From the NCBI GenBank assembly GCA_002748325.1, contig PDSD01000017.1:1-54326 (forward strand): DNA of 54,326 nt, read 5' to 3'. The notes beneath the pieces are model-generated. The model did not search any database and was not told where the DNA came from. It was given only the letters and a program-made list of their open reading frames with translations. Position 1 is the stretch's first letter. Every line of letters begins with the position of its first letter. Source of the stretch: Arachnia propionica. Lineage in GTDB: Bacteria; Actinomycetota; Actinomycetes; Propionibacteriales; Propionibacteriaceae. This document shows positions 30,238 through 40,251 of the stretch, piece after piece. The position numbers and the translations under genes are program-made.

Positions 30238-33188
30238 CACATCCCCCTTCTCGCCCGACGCCTGGTACCTGCGGTCGGCAACCGCAGAATCAACAGCAGC
30301 GCCAGCAGGACCCCGTGCCAGAACGGCAGCCAACCGGTGGAGTGCCGCGACACGTCCAACTCACCGCCCAGCTCCGCTGGCAGCACGAGGGTGGCCGCGG
30401 GCTGCCCGGAAGCATGCTCCAGCAGTTTCCCATCGACCCGCACCTGCCAATTCGCGTCGGCTTTCCCGACGACCTGCAACAGCCGCTCGTGATCCGCAGC
30501 GGTCACCTGGCCGTCGACCACAGCGCTCACCTCGTCGCCATCAATGATGTGGTAGCGGGAGACCAGCCCGACGACCGACCATACGACGGCGTCATCCCCA
30601 GCCTCGGCGCCAACAAGGTCAGCGGCATTGCCTAGGGCAGCGATGCGTTCGGGATCAAAGCCTCGGGCATATACATGGCTGATGGCCAGGTCCGAGAGCC
30701 GCTTGCTCAGGTCCTCGGGGGCGTCGCCGCCCACGAACAGCTGCACTAGCTCGGCATAGGCCGACTGATCGCCGCCAAACAGTGGGCGTTCTGCGCTGCC
30801 CCAGACCGGATGCTCAGCCGAGACCAGATTCCAGGTGAGTTCATCGTTGTCGCGGGTGATCAAGAGCGCCTTGGTTGCCCGCTCGGAGGTGATCACGTCA
30901 GTCACATAGCTCGGCAACGCCTGGGCAGCCGGGCCGACCGGACCATGGAAACCAATGAAGCCCCACAGCACCATTGCGCCCAAGCCCAACAGCCCAAATA
31001 GCCCGGAAAGGAGCCGGTTCGCCTCGCCCCGCATGTGCGGCCAGAGGAATGCCGCGATCGCGAGCAGCGCCCAGCCAGACAGCAACGGCCGAGTGACATC
31101 ATCCCCAATCGGCATGCCGAGCCGGGATACCACGAGGCCAGCCAGGACCGTCACGGCAATGACGGCGATCCAGATGATTCGTTTAACCCGGCTTGACTCG
31201 GCGACAATGGCCGCACCGGACAGGATGATCAACCCGGCGAAGAAAGCTAGGGTGCCCCACCACGGCAGCCCCGAAGATCCAAGTCGCTCCACCAGCTGAT
31301 CGACCGAGATGGCTGGCACCTCTGGCCAAGCTATCGGGTCGATCCCGGTCATCAGCCGACCGGGCGAAGCCGCCAATTCAGGCAGCCAAGGCAGCAAGAA
31401 CAGCAACGGGATGCCCAACACCACGCCAACCTCGACGACGCGGCGGGGACGGTTGATGATCACCACCACGGCGATCGCTAGCGCCAATAGCCACAGCACC
31501 GGCCAAATCGCAACCGCAACTAGCAGCCACCAGGCGAGCCCGGCCGGGGAGCGTAACCGTTCAGCCAGATCGTTATCGACGCTGCCGATGCCAGCCAGGC
31601 TGCGCACCATCATCGGTAGACAGATGGCCAACACGAGGCCAGAAATGTCACCACCGGTGACGGTTCCGAACATGATAGTGGCCCCACCCCACACCAGTGA
31701 TAGCCCGGCTGCGGCAACCGAGTCCACCTCAAGGCGTCGCAGCATGGCGCCGGCAGCCGCCACTGCGGCCGCTGGCCCGAGTACCAAGGTGATCAACCCG
31801 AACCAGCCAGGTTGTCCCAGCGTCAGCAGCGAACCCAGCGCTGCAAATCCCAGCCACGGCGGGGCGGAGCCGACAGCTGACGGGAGCGGGGTCAAGTAAC
31901 TGCGCCAAGCATCAGCAAACGTTTGGGGTGCGGGCAATAGGCCGCCGCCAGCAATCGGCCCCCCGACCAGGGTGCGAAGTGCCGCCAGCCCAGCCAGCAC
32001 GGCCAGCGCGACGGCGAACAATTGCGGTGAGAACCAGCGCCGACGCCGCACGCCCCGATCGGCGAAATCGTCGCCGGTTAGTTCATCCAGGCTGGTAGTA
32101 GAGCCCACGTCTTCAGCGCGCCCACCAATGTCGGCCAGCACACTGCCCAAGACTTTGTCGAACCACCAGCGGCGCTTGGGCAGCAGGTCGCGGGCATCAA
32201 CCGGCTCGTCCACTAACCGAGCTTGTAGCGATTCAACTGCCTCGGGGCTTCGGTTATGACGGCGCAGCGCTGCCAACTCGGAGCGGGCCTGGCTTGGCGA
32301 TTTGGCTAGGAAGAACCCGATTGCCCGTAGCCACGACCAGCGCCCCAGCTTGGTTGAGCCACGGGCGGCCATGAGGCGCAACGCTGCCAACCGGTCAACC
32401 AAATGGTAGGGACCAAGTTCCGAGTGGCGTTCACCGAACCTGCCAGCCTGATGGTGAACCACGACCGCCTGCGGGCAGGTCATCGCCGAATACCCAGCGT
32501 CCAGTGCCCGCCAGCAAAACTCTAGCCCCTCCCGGTGCAACTGCGTTTCTGGCGCTAGCCCAGCGAGTTCTTGAAAAACCTCGCCCCGGATCAGCATGCC
32601 AGCAGTAGACCCGCCGAGCACTTGGGTGGCAGGCAATTGGCCCTGGTGAATTTCATCCTCTTCAACGAAGCCGACGCGAACCCCGTTTTCCGAAATGGTC
32701 TGCCCGGCCTCCACCACGATGTCGGGATAGTTGCGCCGAGTCGGCGCCAACAAGGTGGGCAGCAAGATGGCGGTCTCGCTGGCCTCCGATTCGCGCACCA
32801 GCATCCCTAGCGCATCTGGCCAGGGGGCGCAGTCATCGTGTAGCAGCCACACATACTCGGGACGGGAGCTACCAAGGGCCTGGTTCACGCATTCGGCGAA
32901 GCTGTCCGTGGCCTCGGCGGTGACGATTGAGTCGATGATCCCGCTGCCCAGCGCGACTTCGAGCAACTCGCTGCTGTCGTCAGTTGAGCCCGCTTCGACC
33001 GCAATGATCGCCCCGGGTTTTGGGTCCAGTTTTTCTAGGCTGCTCAGGTGTCGAGGCAACCAATCCGAGCCGTTGTGGACCACCACAACGGCTAAAACTC
33101 CTGAGGTATCCGGAAAAACTACCTCGGTTGCTGCGTCGGGATCGTCAAGCCACGACCACAGTTCCTGGCCGGAAGTAGTCGAAGTCAC
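30237..33188 (-). CDS. Large membrane GT2-family glycosyltransferase
   Basis: VVVHNGSDWLPRHLSSLEKLDPKPGAIIAVEAGSTDDS...YVWLLHDDCAPWPDAL plus multiple TM segments; 983 aa. Confidence 0.85.
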   Translation of the reverse strand: MTSTTSGQELWSWLDDPDAATEVVFPDTSGVLAVVVVHNGSDWLPRHLSSLEKLDPKPGAIIAVEAGSTDDSSELLEVALGSGIIDSIVTAEATDSFAECVNQALGSSRPEYVWLLHDDCAPWPDALGMLVRESEASETAILLPTLLAPTRRNYPDIVVEAGQTISENGVRVGFVEEDEIHQGQLPATQVLGGSTAGMLIRGEVFQELAGLAPETQLHREGLEFCWRALDAGYSAMTCPQAVVVHHQAGRFGERHSELGPYHLVDRLAALRLMAARGSTKLGRWSWLRAIGFFLAKSPSQARSELAALRRHNRSPEAVESLQARLVDEPVDARDLLPKRRWWFDKVLGSVLADIGGRAEDVGSTTSLDELTGDDFADRGVRRRRWFSPQLFAVALAVLAGLAALRTLVGGPIAGGGLLPAPQTFADAWRSYLTPLPSAVGSAPPWLGFAALGSLLTLGQPGWFGLITLVLGPAAAVAAAGAMLRRLEVDSVAAAGLSLVWGGATIMFGTVTGGDISGLVLAICLPMMVRSLAGIGSVDNDLAERLRSPAGLAWWLLVAVAIWPVLWLLALAIAVVVIINRPRRVVEVGVVLGIPLLFLLPWLPELAASPGRLMTGIDPIAWPEVPAISVDQLVERLGSSGLPWWGTLAFFAGLIILSGAAIVAESSRVKRIIWIAVIAVTVLAGLVVSRLGMPIGDDVTRPLLSGWALLAIAAFLWPHMRGEANRLLSGLFGLLGLGAMVLWGFIGFHGPVGPAAQALPSYVTDVITSERATKALLITRDNDELTWNLVSAEHPVWGSAERPLFGGDQSAYAELVQLFVGGDAPEDLSKRLSDLAISHVYARGFDPERIAALGNAADLVGAEAGDDAVVWSVVGLVSRYHIIDGDEVSAVVDGQVTAADHERLLQVVGKADANWQVRVDGKLLEHASGQPAATLVLPAELGGELDVSRHSTGWLPFWHGVLLALLLILRLPTAGTRRRARRGM

Positions 33189-33442
33189 ATCGCCGCACGT
33201 CGTAGTCGGCGGCGTTCCCGCTCAGACAGCCCGCCCCAGATACCGAAGCGCTCGTCATTCGCCAATGCGTACTCGAGACACTCAGTTCGCACCGCACACT
33301 CCTGACATACCCGCTTAGCCTCTCTGGTCGAGCCGCCTTTTTCAGGGAAAAATGCCTCAGGGTCGGTCTGCGCACACAGGGCTTCCTCTTGCCACGCATA
33401 CACACCCTCGGGCTGCGTGATCCAGGCCCATACATCGCTCAT
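33185..33442 (-). CDS. whiB: WhiB family transcriptional regulator (probably WhiB2/WhmD-type by synteny)
   Basis: ALCAQTDPEAFFPEKGGSTREAKRVCQECAVRTECLEYALANDERFGIWGGLSERERRRLRR: four Cys and GIWGG turn. Confidence 0.95.
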   Translation of the reverse strand: MSDVWAWITQPEGVYAWQEEALCAQTDPEAFFPEKGGSTREAKRVCQECAVRTECLEYALANDERFGIWGGLSERERRRLRRAAM

Positions 33443-33590
33443 TGTGCCTCCTGGGCAAATTACATACGTGCAATTCGAGTTTAGTCAACCTTTGTCGGCG
33501 TGTCGAACTGGTAAATACCATGCTATAAGCGCTAGGCAACCCCTGAGAGGAGCATGCTACCCCGCGCAGCTAGCCTCGCTTGGCGTGGGA

Positions 33591-34667
33591 TCAGCAGAGG
33601 TCCGGGCCGACGCGCTCCCGAACCAGATCGACCAGTTGTTTCACTCGCTGCGCATCAGTGATGTCGGCGACCAGCGTCGCTTGGTCGGTGTGCACGATCA
33701 GCGTGTCCACGATGGCCAAGCCAGCCACGACGTGATCGGGCTGCGTGTTGATGATGATGCAGCCGCTGGTATCAAGGTTGACGCTACGGCCGAGAATCCG
33801 GTTGCCGTCGTCGTCAACGCTGAATTGCTCAGCCAGGCTGACATAGCCGCCTACGTCGCGCCAGTCCAGGTCCAGCGGGACCGCGACCACCCAGGCGGTG
33901 GTCGCGCCAGCGCTGACCGGCTCCATGATGGCGAAGTCGACGGAGTTGGGCTCGAGGCTTGCAAATACCGCTGGGACACAGGCGGGGTCGGCCGCCATGC
34001 GAGCCACCTTGGCGGCCTCGGCCGGCAGTAGCGCCGTCAGCTGGGCCAGCAACGTGCGGGCCTGCCAGCAAAACATTCCCGAATTCCACCAGTAGTTCCC
34101 ACTCGCCAAGTACTGCTGCGCCACCTCGGCGTTCGGCTTCTCCTTGAATCGCCGCACGTGATACACCCCGGGAAAGCCAGCCAGCTCTTCGCCACGCTCC
34201 AAATAGCCGTAGCCGGTATGCGCGTAGCTCGGCACCACCCCCATCGTCACTAGCGCGTCGTCGGACTGCTCGGCGACCTCGAAGGCCAGCCGCAGGGCGG
34301 CTTGAAACTTGGCTTTCGGCTCCATGATGTGATCCGCCGCCAGCATGGCCACAACTGCGGCCGGGTCACGTTCGGCCAACACCGCAGCCGACCAGGCGAC
34401 GGCCCCCAGCGAGTCCCGGCCGACCGGCTCACCCAATAGGTTTTCCGGCAACAGCTCGGGTAGTTGTTCGGCCACCGCAGCCGCATAGGACGCCCCGGTG
34501 CACACCAGAATTCGCTCCGGCGGCAGTAACCCGGCCAGCCGGTCGTATGCCAGCTGCAGCAGGCTCTTGCCGTCGAAGAGCTGCAGCAGTTGTTTTGGGG
34601 TTCCTTGCCGGGACAGGGGCCACAGTCTGGTCCCCGATCCGCCTGCCATGATCACCGCGTAACGCAT
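33591..34667 (-). CDS. manC: Mannose-1-phosphate guanylyltransferase
   Basis: YAVIMAGGSGTRLWPLSRQGTPKQLLQLFDGKSLLQ...RFKEKPNAEVAQQYLASGNYWWNSGMF. Confidence 0.95.
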   Translation of the reverse strand: MRYAVIMAGGSGTRLWPLSRQGTPKQLLQLFDGKSLLQLAYDRLAGLLPPERILVCTGASYAAAVAEQLPELLPENLLGEPVGRDSLGAVAWSAAVLAERDPAAVVAMLAADHIMEPKAKFQAALRLAFEVAEQSDDALVTMGVVPSYAHTGYGYLERGEELAGFPGVYHVRRFKEKPNAEVAQQYLASGNYWWNSGMFCWQARTLLAQLTALLPAEAAKVARMAADPACVPAVFASLEPNSVDFAIMEPVSAGATTAWVVAVPLDLDWRDVGGYVSLAEQFSVDDDGNRILGRSVNLDTSGCIIINTQPDHVVAGLAIVDTLIVHTDQATLVADITDAQRVKQLVDLVRERVGPDLC

Positions 34668-34697
34668 AACCTCAGCCTAGCCACCTAGACTTGCCTC

Positions 34698-35354
34698 ATG
34701 CTTGTTGCAGCAATGCGCCAACAGCTGCGGCGATCCGCAGGCAAACCGCTGCTCACCCACTACGACGGCGCGAGTCGGGTGGAGCTTTCGTATGCGACTT
34801 TCGCAAATTGGGTGGACAAGACCTGCAACCTACTGGACACGCTGCTGGTGGAGCCCGGCGATCCGGTAGATCTTCGCCTCCTAGACAGTAATCCCGGCCA
34901 CTGGGTCACCTTGGTTTGGCTGTTGGCGTGCTGGCAGTACGGCTGCCCCGTGAAGCAGGAAAATCGGCCAGCCGCCCTGTGGGTAGGCGGCCCAGAGATC
35001 GCGGCAGCCGAAACACCAGGTGTCGCTTGCAGCTTGGATCCGCTGGGCCGCGGCCTAGCGGGTTCCGCGCCGCCCGGCTGCATCGACTACGTAGAAGTGC
35101 TCGCCGAACCCGACGACTATCTCGCTGCACCACAACCGGCGACCGAGACCGCCTGGGGCACCCTCACTCACGCCGACGTGGCCGCCACACTGCCGCGAGA
35201 CAACCGGGCCCTATTCATTGACCCAACTGCTGGCTGGCCCACAACCCAACAACTAATCGTTTCGCCGTTGTTGGGCGGTGGCTCCAGCGTCATTGCCACA
35301 AACTGTTCCGCGACCACACTGGCTCAGCTTCGGCGTGACGAACGAATCAGTTAG
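34698..35354 (+). CDS. TIGR03089 family protein
   Basis: KPLLTHYDGASRVELSYATFANWVDKTCNLLDTLLVEPGDPVDLRLLDSNPGHWVTLVWLLACW. Confidence 0.8.
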   Translation: MLVAAMRQQLRRSAGKPLLTHYDGASRVELSYATFANWVDKTCNLLDTLLVEPGDPVDLRLLDSNPGHWVTLVWLLACWQYGCPVKQENRPAALWVGGPEIAAAETPGVACSLDPLGRGLAGSAPPGCIDYVEVLAEPDDYLAAPQPATETAWGTLTHADVAATLPRDNRALFIDPTAGWPTTQQLIVSPLLGGGSSVIATNCSATTLAQLRRDERIS

Positions 35355-36334
35355 TCCTCTTCGGGCTCGCCCTCAGCTTCGGGCTTTTCCGCAGGCTGCT
35401 CTTGCTCCGGGTTGGCTTCTTCGGCCAACATCGCGGCGCCACCGCCAAGGGTGCCGAGCATCTGGCGAACATTTGCCAACTGCGCCGAGATCGCATCGCG
35501 ACGCGACCCCAGGGCCGCCAACTCACGCTCGGAGTCGCGGCGCAGGCGATCCCGGGTCTCTTTGGCTTCTGTCACCATAGTTTCGGCCTCGTACCGCGCC
35601 TTCGCCAGGGTGTCATCGGCTTGAGTCCGCGCATCAGCCAGCACGCGGCGGGCCTCGTTCTGGGACACCTCAAGTTCGCTCTCGATAGCGGCCAGTCGCT
35701 GCTCGCGTTCGCTGGCCTGCCGCTCGAACTCCGCTTCGGCTTGATCACGGCGAACTGCCAGGGTGCGCTCAAAATCAGTTGCTGCCTGCGCCGCCCGCGC
35801 CTGCTGCGATTCGTAGTAGGCCTCGCCCTCGTTACGCCTAGCCATCGCGTCATGGTCAGCTTGATCGATAATCTCGTCTGCCCGCTTCTTTGCCGCCGAG
35901 ACCACTGCCGCAGCTTCTGCTTTTGCGCGGCTAACCATGTCAGCTGCCTTATTCTCAGCCTCGCTGAGCATATCCGCTGACTGGCTCTTTGCCTTGCTGA
36001 GGGTGTCCTCGGCAGCCACATTTGCCTGCTGCCGAATGTCTCCGGCCTCTTCTTCGGCGAGAGTCAGCATAGAACCGATACGTTCACCCAAGTCCGAATA
36101 GGAGGTGCGGGTGACGTTCTCGGCCGCAGCGTTAGCCTGCTGCAGCTGTACCTGTAACTGCTCCGCCCGCCGCTCCAGCTCGCCGTTACGTTCTTCCGCC
36201 TTGCTGAGCTGCATGGTTACCTGAGCCGCCTCCACCCGGGCACGTTCGACGGAACGACTCAAATTGCGTAGCTCGTTGTCGACCTCTGTCGGTTCGTAGC
36301 CCCGCAATACGGTTCGGAACATCGGCTGGTTCAT
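35351..36334 (-). CDS. DivIVA/Wag31-like coiled-coil protein
   Basis: N-terminal FRTVLRGYEPTEVDNELRNLSRSVERARVE followed by continuous Ala/Glu-rich coiled coil and acidic tail. Confidence 0.75.
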   Translation of the reverse strand: MNQPMFRTVLRGYEPTEVDNELRNLSRSVERARVEAAQVTMQLSKAEERNGELERRAEQLQVQLQQANAAAENVTRTSYSDLGERIGSMLTLAEEEAGDIRQQANVAAEDTLSKAKSQSADMLSEAENKAADMVSRAKAEAAAVVSAAKKRADEIIDQADHDAMARRNEGEAYYESQQARAAQAATDFERTLAVRRDQAEAEFERQASEREQRLAAIESELEVSQNEARRVLADARTQADDTLAKARYEAETMVTEAKETRDRLRRDSERELAALGSRRDAISAQLANVRQMLGTLGGGAAMLAEEANPEQEQPAEKPEAEGEPEED

Positions 36335-37701
36335 ACTTCCCCTTTTCCTGCTTCTTGTTCGCCCGGTACAGCCAACGCATCAATGACGCCTGACAGCTGA
36401 CTCAGGTGTTTAACGATATTTTCTCGCCGTTGGGTCAATTCTTTCACTTCTTGGCGAGCCGCACTGAGCATCTCATTGGCTTGCTGCCGCATGTCATCGG
36501 CTTCGGCACGTGCTTGTTCTAGCGCGGCCACCGCCTCTTCCCTGATGCCCCGTGAACGTTCAAATGATTCTTGCTGGGATTGCTTGAGTTCTGCCTGGAT
36601 CTGTTGCCGCAGCAACTCGGTGCGTTGATGGACTTCCGCAGCCTGTTTCTTCGCCTGCTCGAGGGTGCTAGCCACCTCAGCTTTGCCCTGCTCCAGCAGT
36701 TGCGTAGCCTCGGCTTCAGCGGCGTCCCGACGCTGCTGGGCTTCCTCGGTGGCGGCAGCCAGCACCGCCTTGGCCCGCTCGCGTATATCGGCAGCCTCGG
36801 CCTGAGCCCCCGCAAGTTCTTCCTGGCTGCGCTTTTCCACATCTACCCGGATCTGGTTCAGCTCGATCCGGGTCTGCTTGGCCTGTTCGGCGGTTTCCGC
36901 CCGGGCTTTGTTGCGCTCCGCCTGAACTTCAGCTTCGGCAGCCGTTAGCAGGTCTTGCACCGTGGCTCGAGCCCACACCAACTGCGCATCAGCCTCGTCA
37001 ATGCGTTCGCGAACCAGTTGGTCTGCTTCTTGGTTTTTCGCCTCAGCCTGCTGCTCCGCGTCGCTGACAGCTTTAGCCGCCGCAGCTAGCGATTCGTTGT
37101 AGTGGACGCGGCCAGCTTCGCGTTCTTCGGCGGCTTCAGCCTCGGCTTGGTTGATGATCTGATCAGCCGCTACCTGGGCCGCAGCCCGAATTTGGGCTGC
37201 AGCTTCTTGCGCTTGCTGGGCTAGCTCATCAAGTTCGGCCTCGTGCTGTTTCCGCGTTTCGGTAAGCAACTGCTCTTGATCCAGCGCTCTAGCTTCGGCT
37301 AATTCCTCAAGCTGGGCTGCCTGCTGTTTCGCTTGGTTGATCCGCACATCGGCGAGCGCTCTGGCCTGCGCCACGATTTCATCCGCTTCTTGCCTTGCGG
37401 CGGCTACCAGTTCGTCAGCGTTTTCCTGGGCGGCCGCAGAAATCGCCGCCACCTCATGACTGGTATCGGCAAGCATCCGATCAATGTCTGCTCGCACCTC
37501 GGCAAGCCGTCGGTCGGCGGCAGCGTTCTCGGCCATGAGCCGATCTCGTTCGGCCTTTTCGTGCAGCGCCTGAGCCCTGATGTTTTCGGCCTCGGTTTCT
37601 GCTTCGGTTCGCAGTGCACGCGCGAATTCCTGAGCTTGGGTTAGCAGCCTGGTTGCCTGCCCATCCTCGGGGGGATCGAACGTCATCGAACTCACAGACA
37701 T
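36331..37701 (-). CDS. Long coiled-coil protein (FilP/Scy-like polarity/cytoskeletal candidate)
   Basis: 456 aa, nearly entirely heptad-like A/E/Q-rich coil; ATGA overlap with downstream DivIVA-like gene. Confidence 0.6.
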   Translation of the reverse strand: MSVSSMTFDPPEDGQATRLLTQAQEFARALRTEAETEAENIRAQALHEKAERDRLMAENAAADRRLAEVRADIDRMLADTSHEVAAISAAAQENADELVAAARQEADEIVAQARALADVRINQAKQQAAQLEELAEARALDQEQLLTETRKQHEAELDELAQQAQEAAAQIRAAAQVAADQIINQAEAEAAEEREAGRVHYNESLAAAAKAVSDAEQQAEAKNQEADQLVRERIDEADAQLVWARATVQDLLTAAEAEVQAERNKARAETAEQAKQTRIELNQIRVDVEKRSQEELAGAQAEAADIRERAKAVLAAATEEAQQRRDAAEAEATQLLEQGKAEVASTLEQAKKQAAEVHQRTELLRQQIQAELKQSQQESFERSRGIREEAVAALEQARAEADDMRQQANEMLSAARQEVKELTQRRENIVKHLSQLSGVIDALAVPGEQEAGKGEV

Positions 37702-37746
37702 ATCATTGTGTAAAGCTGACTGGGTAGCAAGATAAGGCCATAGCCT

Positions 37747-38739
37747 TCACTGCCGATCCCTGCCCGCTAGGAAACCCAGCCCCCAGGCCCCGTGCATAAT
37801 CGCCAGCACAACCGGGAACCACGCCCGGGCCCGGCCGGGTAGATCGCGCACCACCGTGGTAGCGGCTGTTAAGAAACTTAGATAAAGCAGTGGCAACACC
37901 AACCAGGCAGGCCACCAGCGGAGCCGCGCCATCGCACTAACCAAGGCGGCGAGAATGCCGAATCCGGATGCGGCCACGGTGATCGGCGGCGCTAGGTAGC
38001 GCAGGCTCAACGTGTCAGGGTGACGTCGCACCACTTCCCGCCGCCACTGGCCGGTTCGGTAGAACTGCCGAGCCAACGCCCGCCAGCCTGGCCGCGGCCG
38101 ATAAACCACCCGCAACTCCGGCGAGAAATAGACCTGACACCCGGCCTTGCGCAACCGATAGTTCAATTCCCAGTCCTGGGCTCGTTGCAGGGTTTCGTCG
38201 AAACCACCAACCGCAGCTAGTGCCTCCTTGCGGAACACCCCCAAGAAGACGGTGTCGGCTGGCCCAGCCGGAGTCTGCGCGAGGTGGAAGCCACCACCAC
38301 CCAAACCCAGCCGCGAGTTGTAGGCAGCCGCTACCGCTTGCTCGAAGGGGGTGGTGCCTTGCGCGTCCATCAAGCCACCGACGTTTGCGGCACCAGTCTC
38401 GGCGAGCAGCCGAACCGCGGTCGCAATGTAGCCGGCGCTAAGCTCGCCGTGGCCATCCACGCGCACGATGATGCTGTGTTTAGCCGCTGCGATCGCCAAA
38501 TTAAGCGCTACCGGAGTGATACCTTGAGGGTTTTCGATGACCCGAATCCGCGGATCCGCTGCCGCAAGCTCAGCGGCGATGGCCTCGGTACGATCCTCGC
38601 TGGGACCGACGCTGAGCAGTATCTCCATTGGCCCGGCATATTGCTGAGCCAGCACCCGCCGCACCGCGGCGCGAAGATGGCGCTCTTCGTTGCGCACTGG
38701 CATTACGACGCTGACCGCTGCCGGTAGATACTGCTCCAC
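37747..38739 (-). CDS. GT2-family glycosyltransferase (ExoA-like)
   Basis: AAVSVVMPVRNEERHLRAAVRRVLAQQYAGPMEILLSVGPSEDRTEAIA...GVFRKEALAAVGGFDETLQRAQDWELNYRL. Confidence 0.88.
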   Translation of the reverse strand: MEQYLPAAVSVVMPVRNEERHLRAAVRRVLAQQYAGPMEILLSVGPSEDRTEAIAAELAAADPRIRVIENPQGITPVALNLAIAAAKHSIIVRVDGHGELSAGYIATAVRLLAETGAANVGGLMDAQGTTPFEQAVAAAYNSRLGLGGGGFHLAQTPAGPADTVFLGVFRKEALAAVGGFDETLQRAQDWELNYRLRKAGCQVYFSPELRVVYRPRPGWRALARQFYRTGQWRREVVRRHPDTLSLRYLAPPITVAASGFGILAALVSAMARLRWWPAWLVLPLLYLSFLTAATTVVRDLPGRARAWFPVVLAIMHGAWGLGFLAGRDRQ

Positions 38740-40155
38740 CTAGCCCACACTACAGATGCTGGCCGGGTCTACGGCCTCACTTGTTGAAGCTTCGTCTTGC
38801 GTTGCCTGGCTCGTGGCCGTGGCCACGGTCTGGGTCGGGGCTGCTGACTGCGACTGGCTCGCGGTTGGGGCTGGCTGATCCGCCTGCTCTGCCTGCGCAA
38901 TCTTTTGTTCGACCACGACTCGAATCTTGCTGTAGTCGGGATCGCCTGGGGTGATCAGCGGCGGGCTGAAGTTCACGGTGGTGATGGGCAACTGTTTCGC
39001 CTTGATTGCCAACTGAGTTAGGTCGGCGACCTTACTGTGACTGACATCAGTGCGCACAAGGTCGCTGCCCGCCTCGGAGAGTTCCACGAATCGGCTGGCC
39101 AGCGTAGGCGGATCCAGCTGCTTGGCCATGGCCGACAACAGGCACTTTTGCCGAATCATGCGCTCGTAATCACTCGACTCAGCCCGCGAGCGGCCAAACC
39201 ACAGCGCGTGATAGCCATCCAGCAGCACATCATCGCCTTCTTCGATGTAGCCACTGATCGGGGAGCTTCCCCCGCCGATCGGAATGGGCTTGCCGACATT
39301 GACCCGAACGCCTCCCATCGCGTCAATCAACTTGGCGAAGCCTTGCATGTCGACCATCGCGTAATAGTTGATGCTCAACCCCAGGGTCTCCTCGACTGCT
39401 TCAGTGGTCGCCGTGAGCCCGGGCTCAGCGACATCCGGGTATAGGTGCGGTCGATCGGAGGCGTAGGTGTAAATCGCGTTGATCATGCAGGTGGAATCGG
39501 GGCAGCGGAAACCATCCGGGAACTCATCGGCCAGTGGCGATCCCGCCGGGAAGGGCGCACCAACCAGGTTCCGAGGCAAGCCAAAGATCACCGTCCGACC
39601 AGTTTCGGCGTCGATGGAGGCAACATTGATCGAGTCGGGACGTACCCCCTGCCGCTCGGCAGACGCGTCGACTCCCAGTAACAGCACGTTGTAGCGGCCG
39701 GCCTGGGCCTCATCGTTGCCGCCACCGCGAAAGATATCGGCCGCGTTGGTTGCGGCGGTAAACAAGCTGGCCGCGAAAGCAGTAGCGATTCCCATCACCA
39801 GGATCAGTACCGCCACGATCACCGTCAGCACGATTCGTTGTTGCTGAACTAAGCTCAGCGGCCTACCCAGTCGCCATGCGTCAAGTAGCAGCAGCACCCA
39901 GCCCGCGAACAGCAGCCAGCAAAGGATTTTCCCGATCGGTGCGAAACCGAGCAACCCGGCCACGAATGGCCCGGGGAAAAGCCACAATCCCAGCCCGACC
40001 AAGACCGCAGCGACGACCAGCGAGAGGAACCCGGTGAGAACGTACTTGCCGAGACGCCGGTTGCCTGCCACATACTGCGCTGAGCCTGGCAGAACCGCTG
40101 ACATGATGAGCAACGCGATGGCTCTGCGGCCCCGCACTGCCTCAGCACTGTTCAT
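38740..40155 (-). CDS. LytR-CpsA-Psr (LCP) family protein
   Basis: NVLLLGVDASAERQGVRPDSINVASIDAETGRTVIFGLPRNLVG...YYAMVDMQGFAKLIDAMGGVRVNV...LLDGYHALWFGRSR. Confidence 0.9.
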   Translation of the reverse strand: MNSAEAVRGRRAIALLIMSAVLPGSAQYVAGNRRLGKYVLTGFLSLVVAAVLVGLGLWLFPGPFVAGLLGFAPIGKILCWLLFAGWVLLLLDAWRLGRPLSLVQQQRIVLTVIVAVLILVMGIATAFAASLFTAATNAADIFRGGGNDEAQAGRYNVLLLGVDASAERQGVRPDSINVASIDAETGRTVIFGLPRNLVGAPFPAGSPLADEFPDGFRCPDSTCMINAIYTYASDRPHLYPDVAEPGLTATTEAVEETLGLSINYYAMVDMQGFAKLIDAMGGVRVNVGKPIPIGGGSSPISGYIEEGDDVLLDGYHALWFGRSRAESSDYERMIRQKCLLSAMAKQLDPPTLASRFVELSEAGSDLVRTDVSHSKVADLTQLAIKAKQLPITTVNFSPPLITPGDPDYSKIRVVVEQKIAQAEQADQPAPTASQSQSAAPTQTVATATSQATQDEASTSEAVDPASICSVG

Positions 40156-40228
40156 TGCTTGCTCCTAGGGATGATGTCGTTACCCAGGCTGCCCGGAGTT
40201 TGCTACTGGTTCACGTAGGCGCGCCGAC

Positions 40229-40234
40229 TACAAT
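40229..40234 (+). promoter_or_regulatory. -10-like TACAAT upstream of the LCP gene
   Basis: TACAAT-N6-ATG(40241). Confidence 0.55.
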
Positions 40235-40251
40235 GGCGCTATGAGGTCACG

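Noticed and set aside
33443-33590. Possible small RNA between whiB and manC
   Set aside because: Only a plain intergenic leader with SD for whiB; no convincing promoter-hairpin-terminator arrangement
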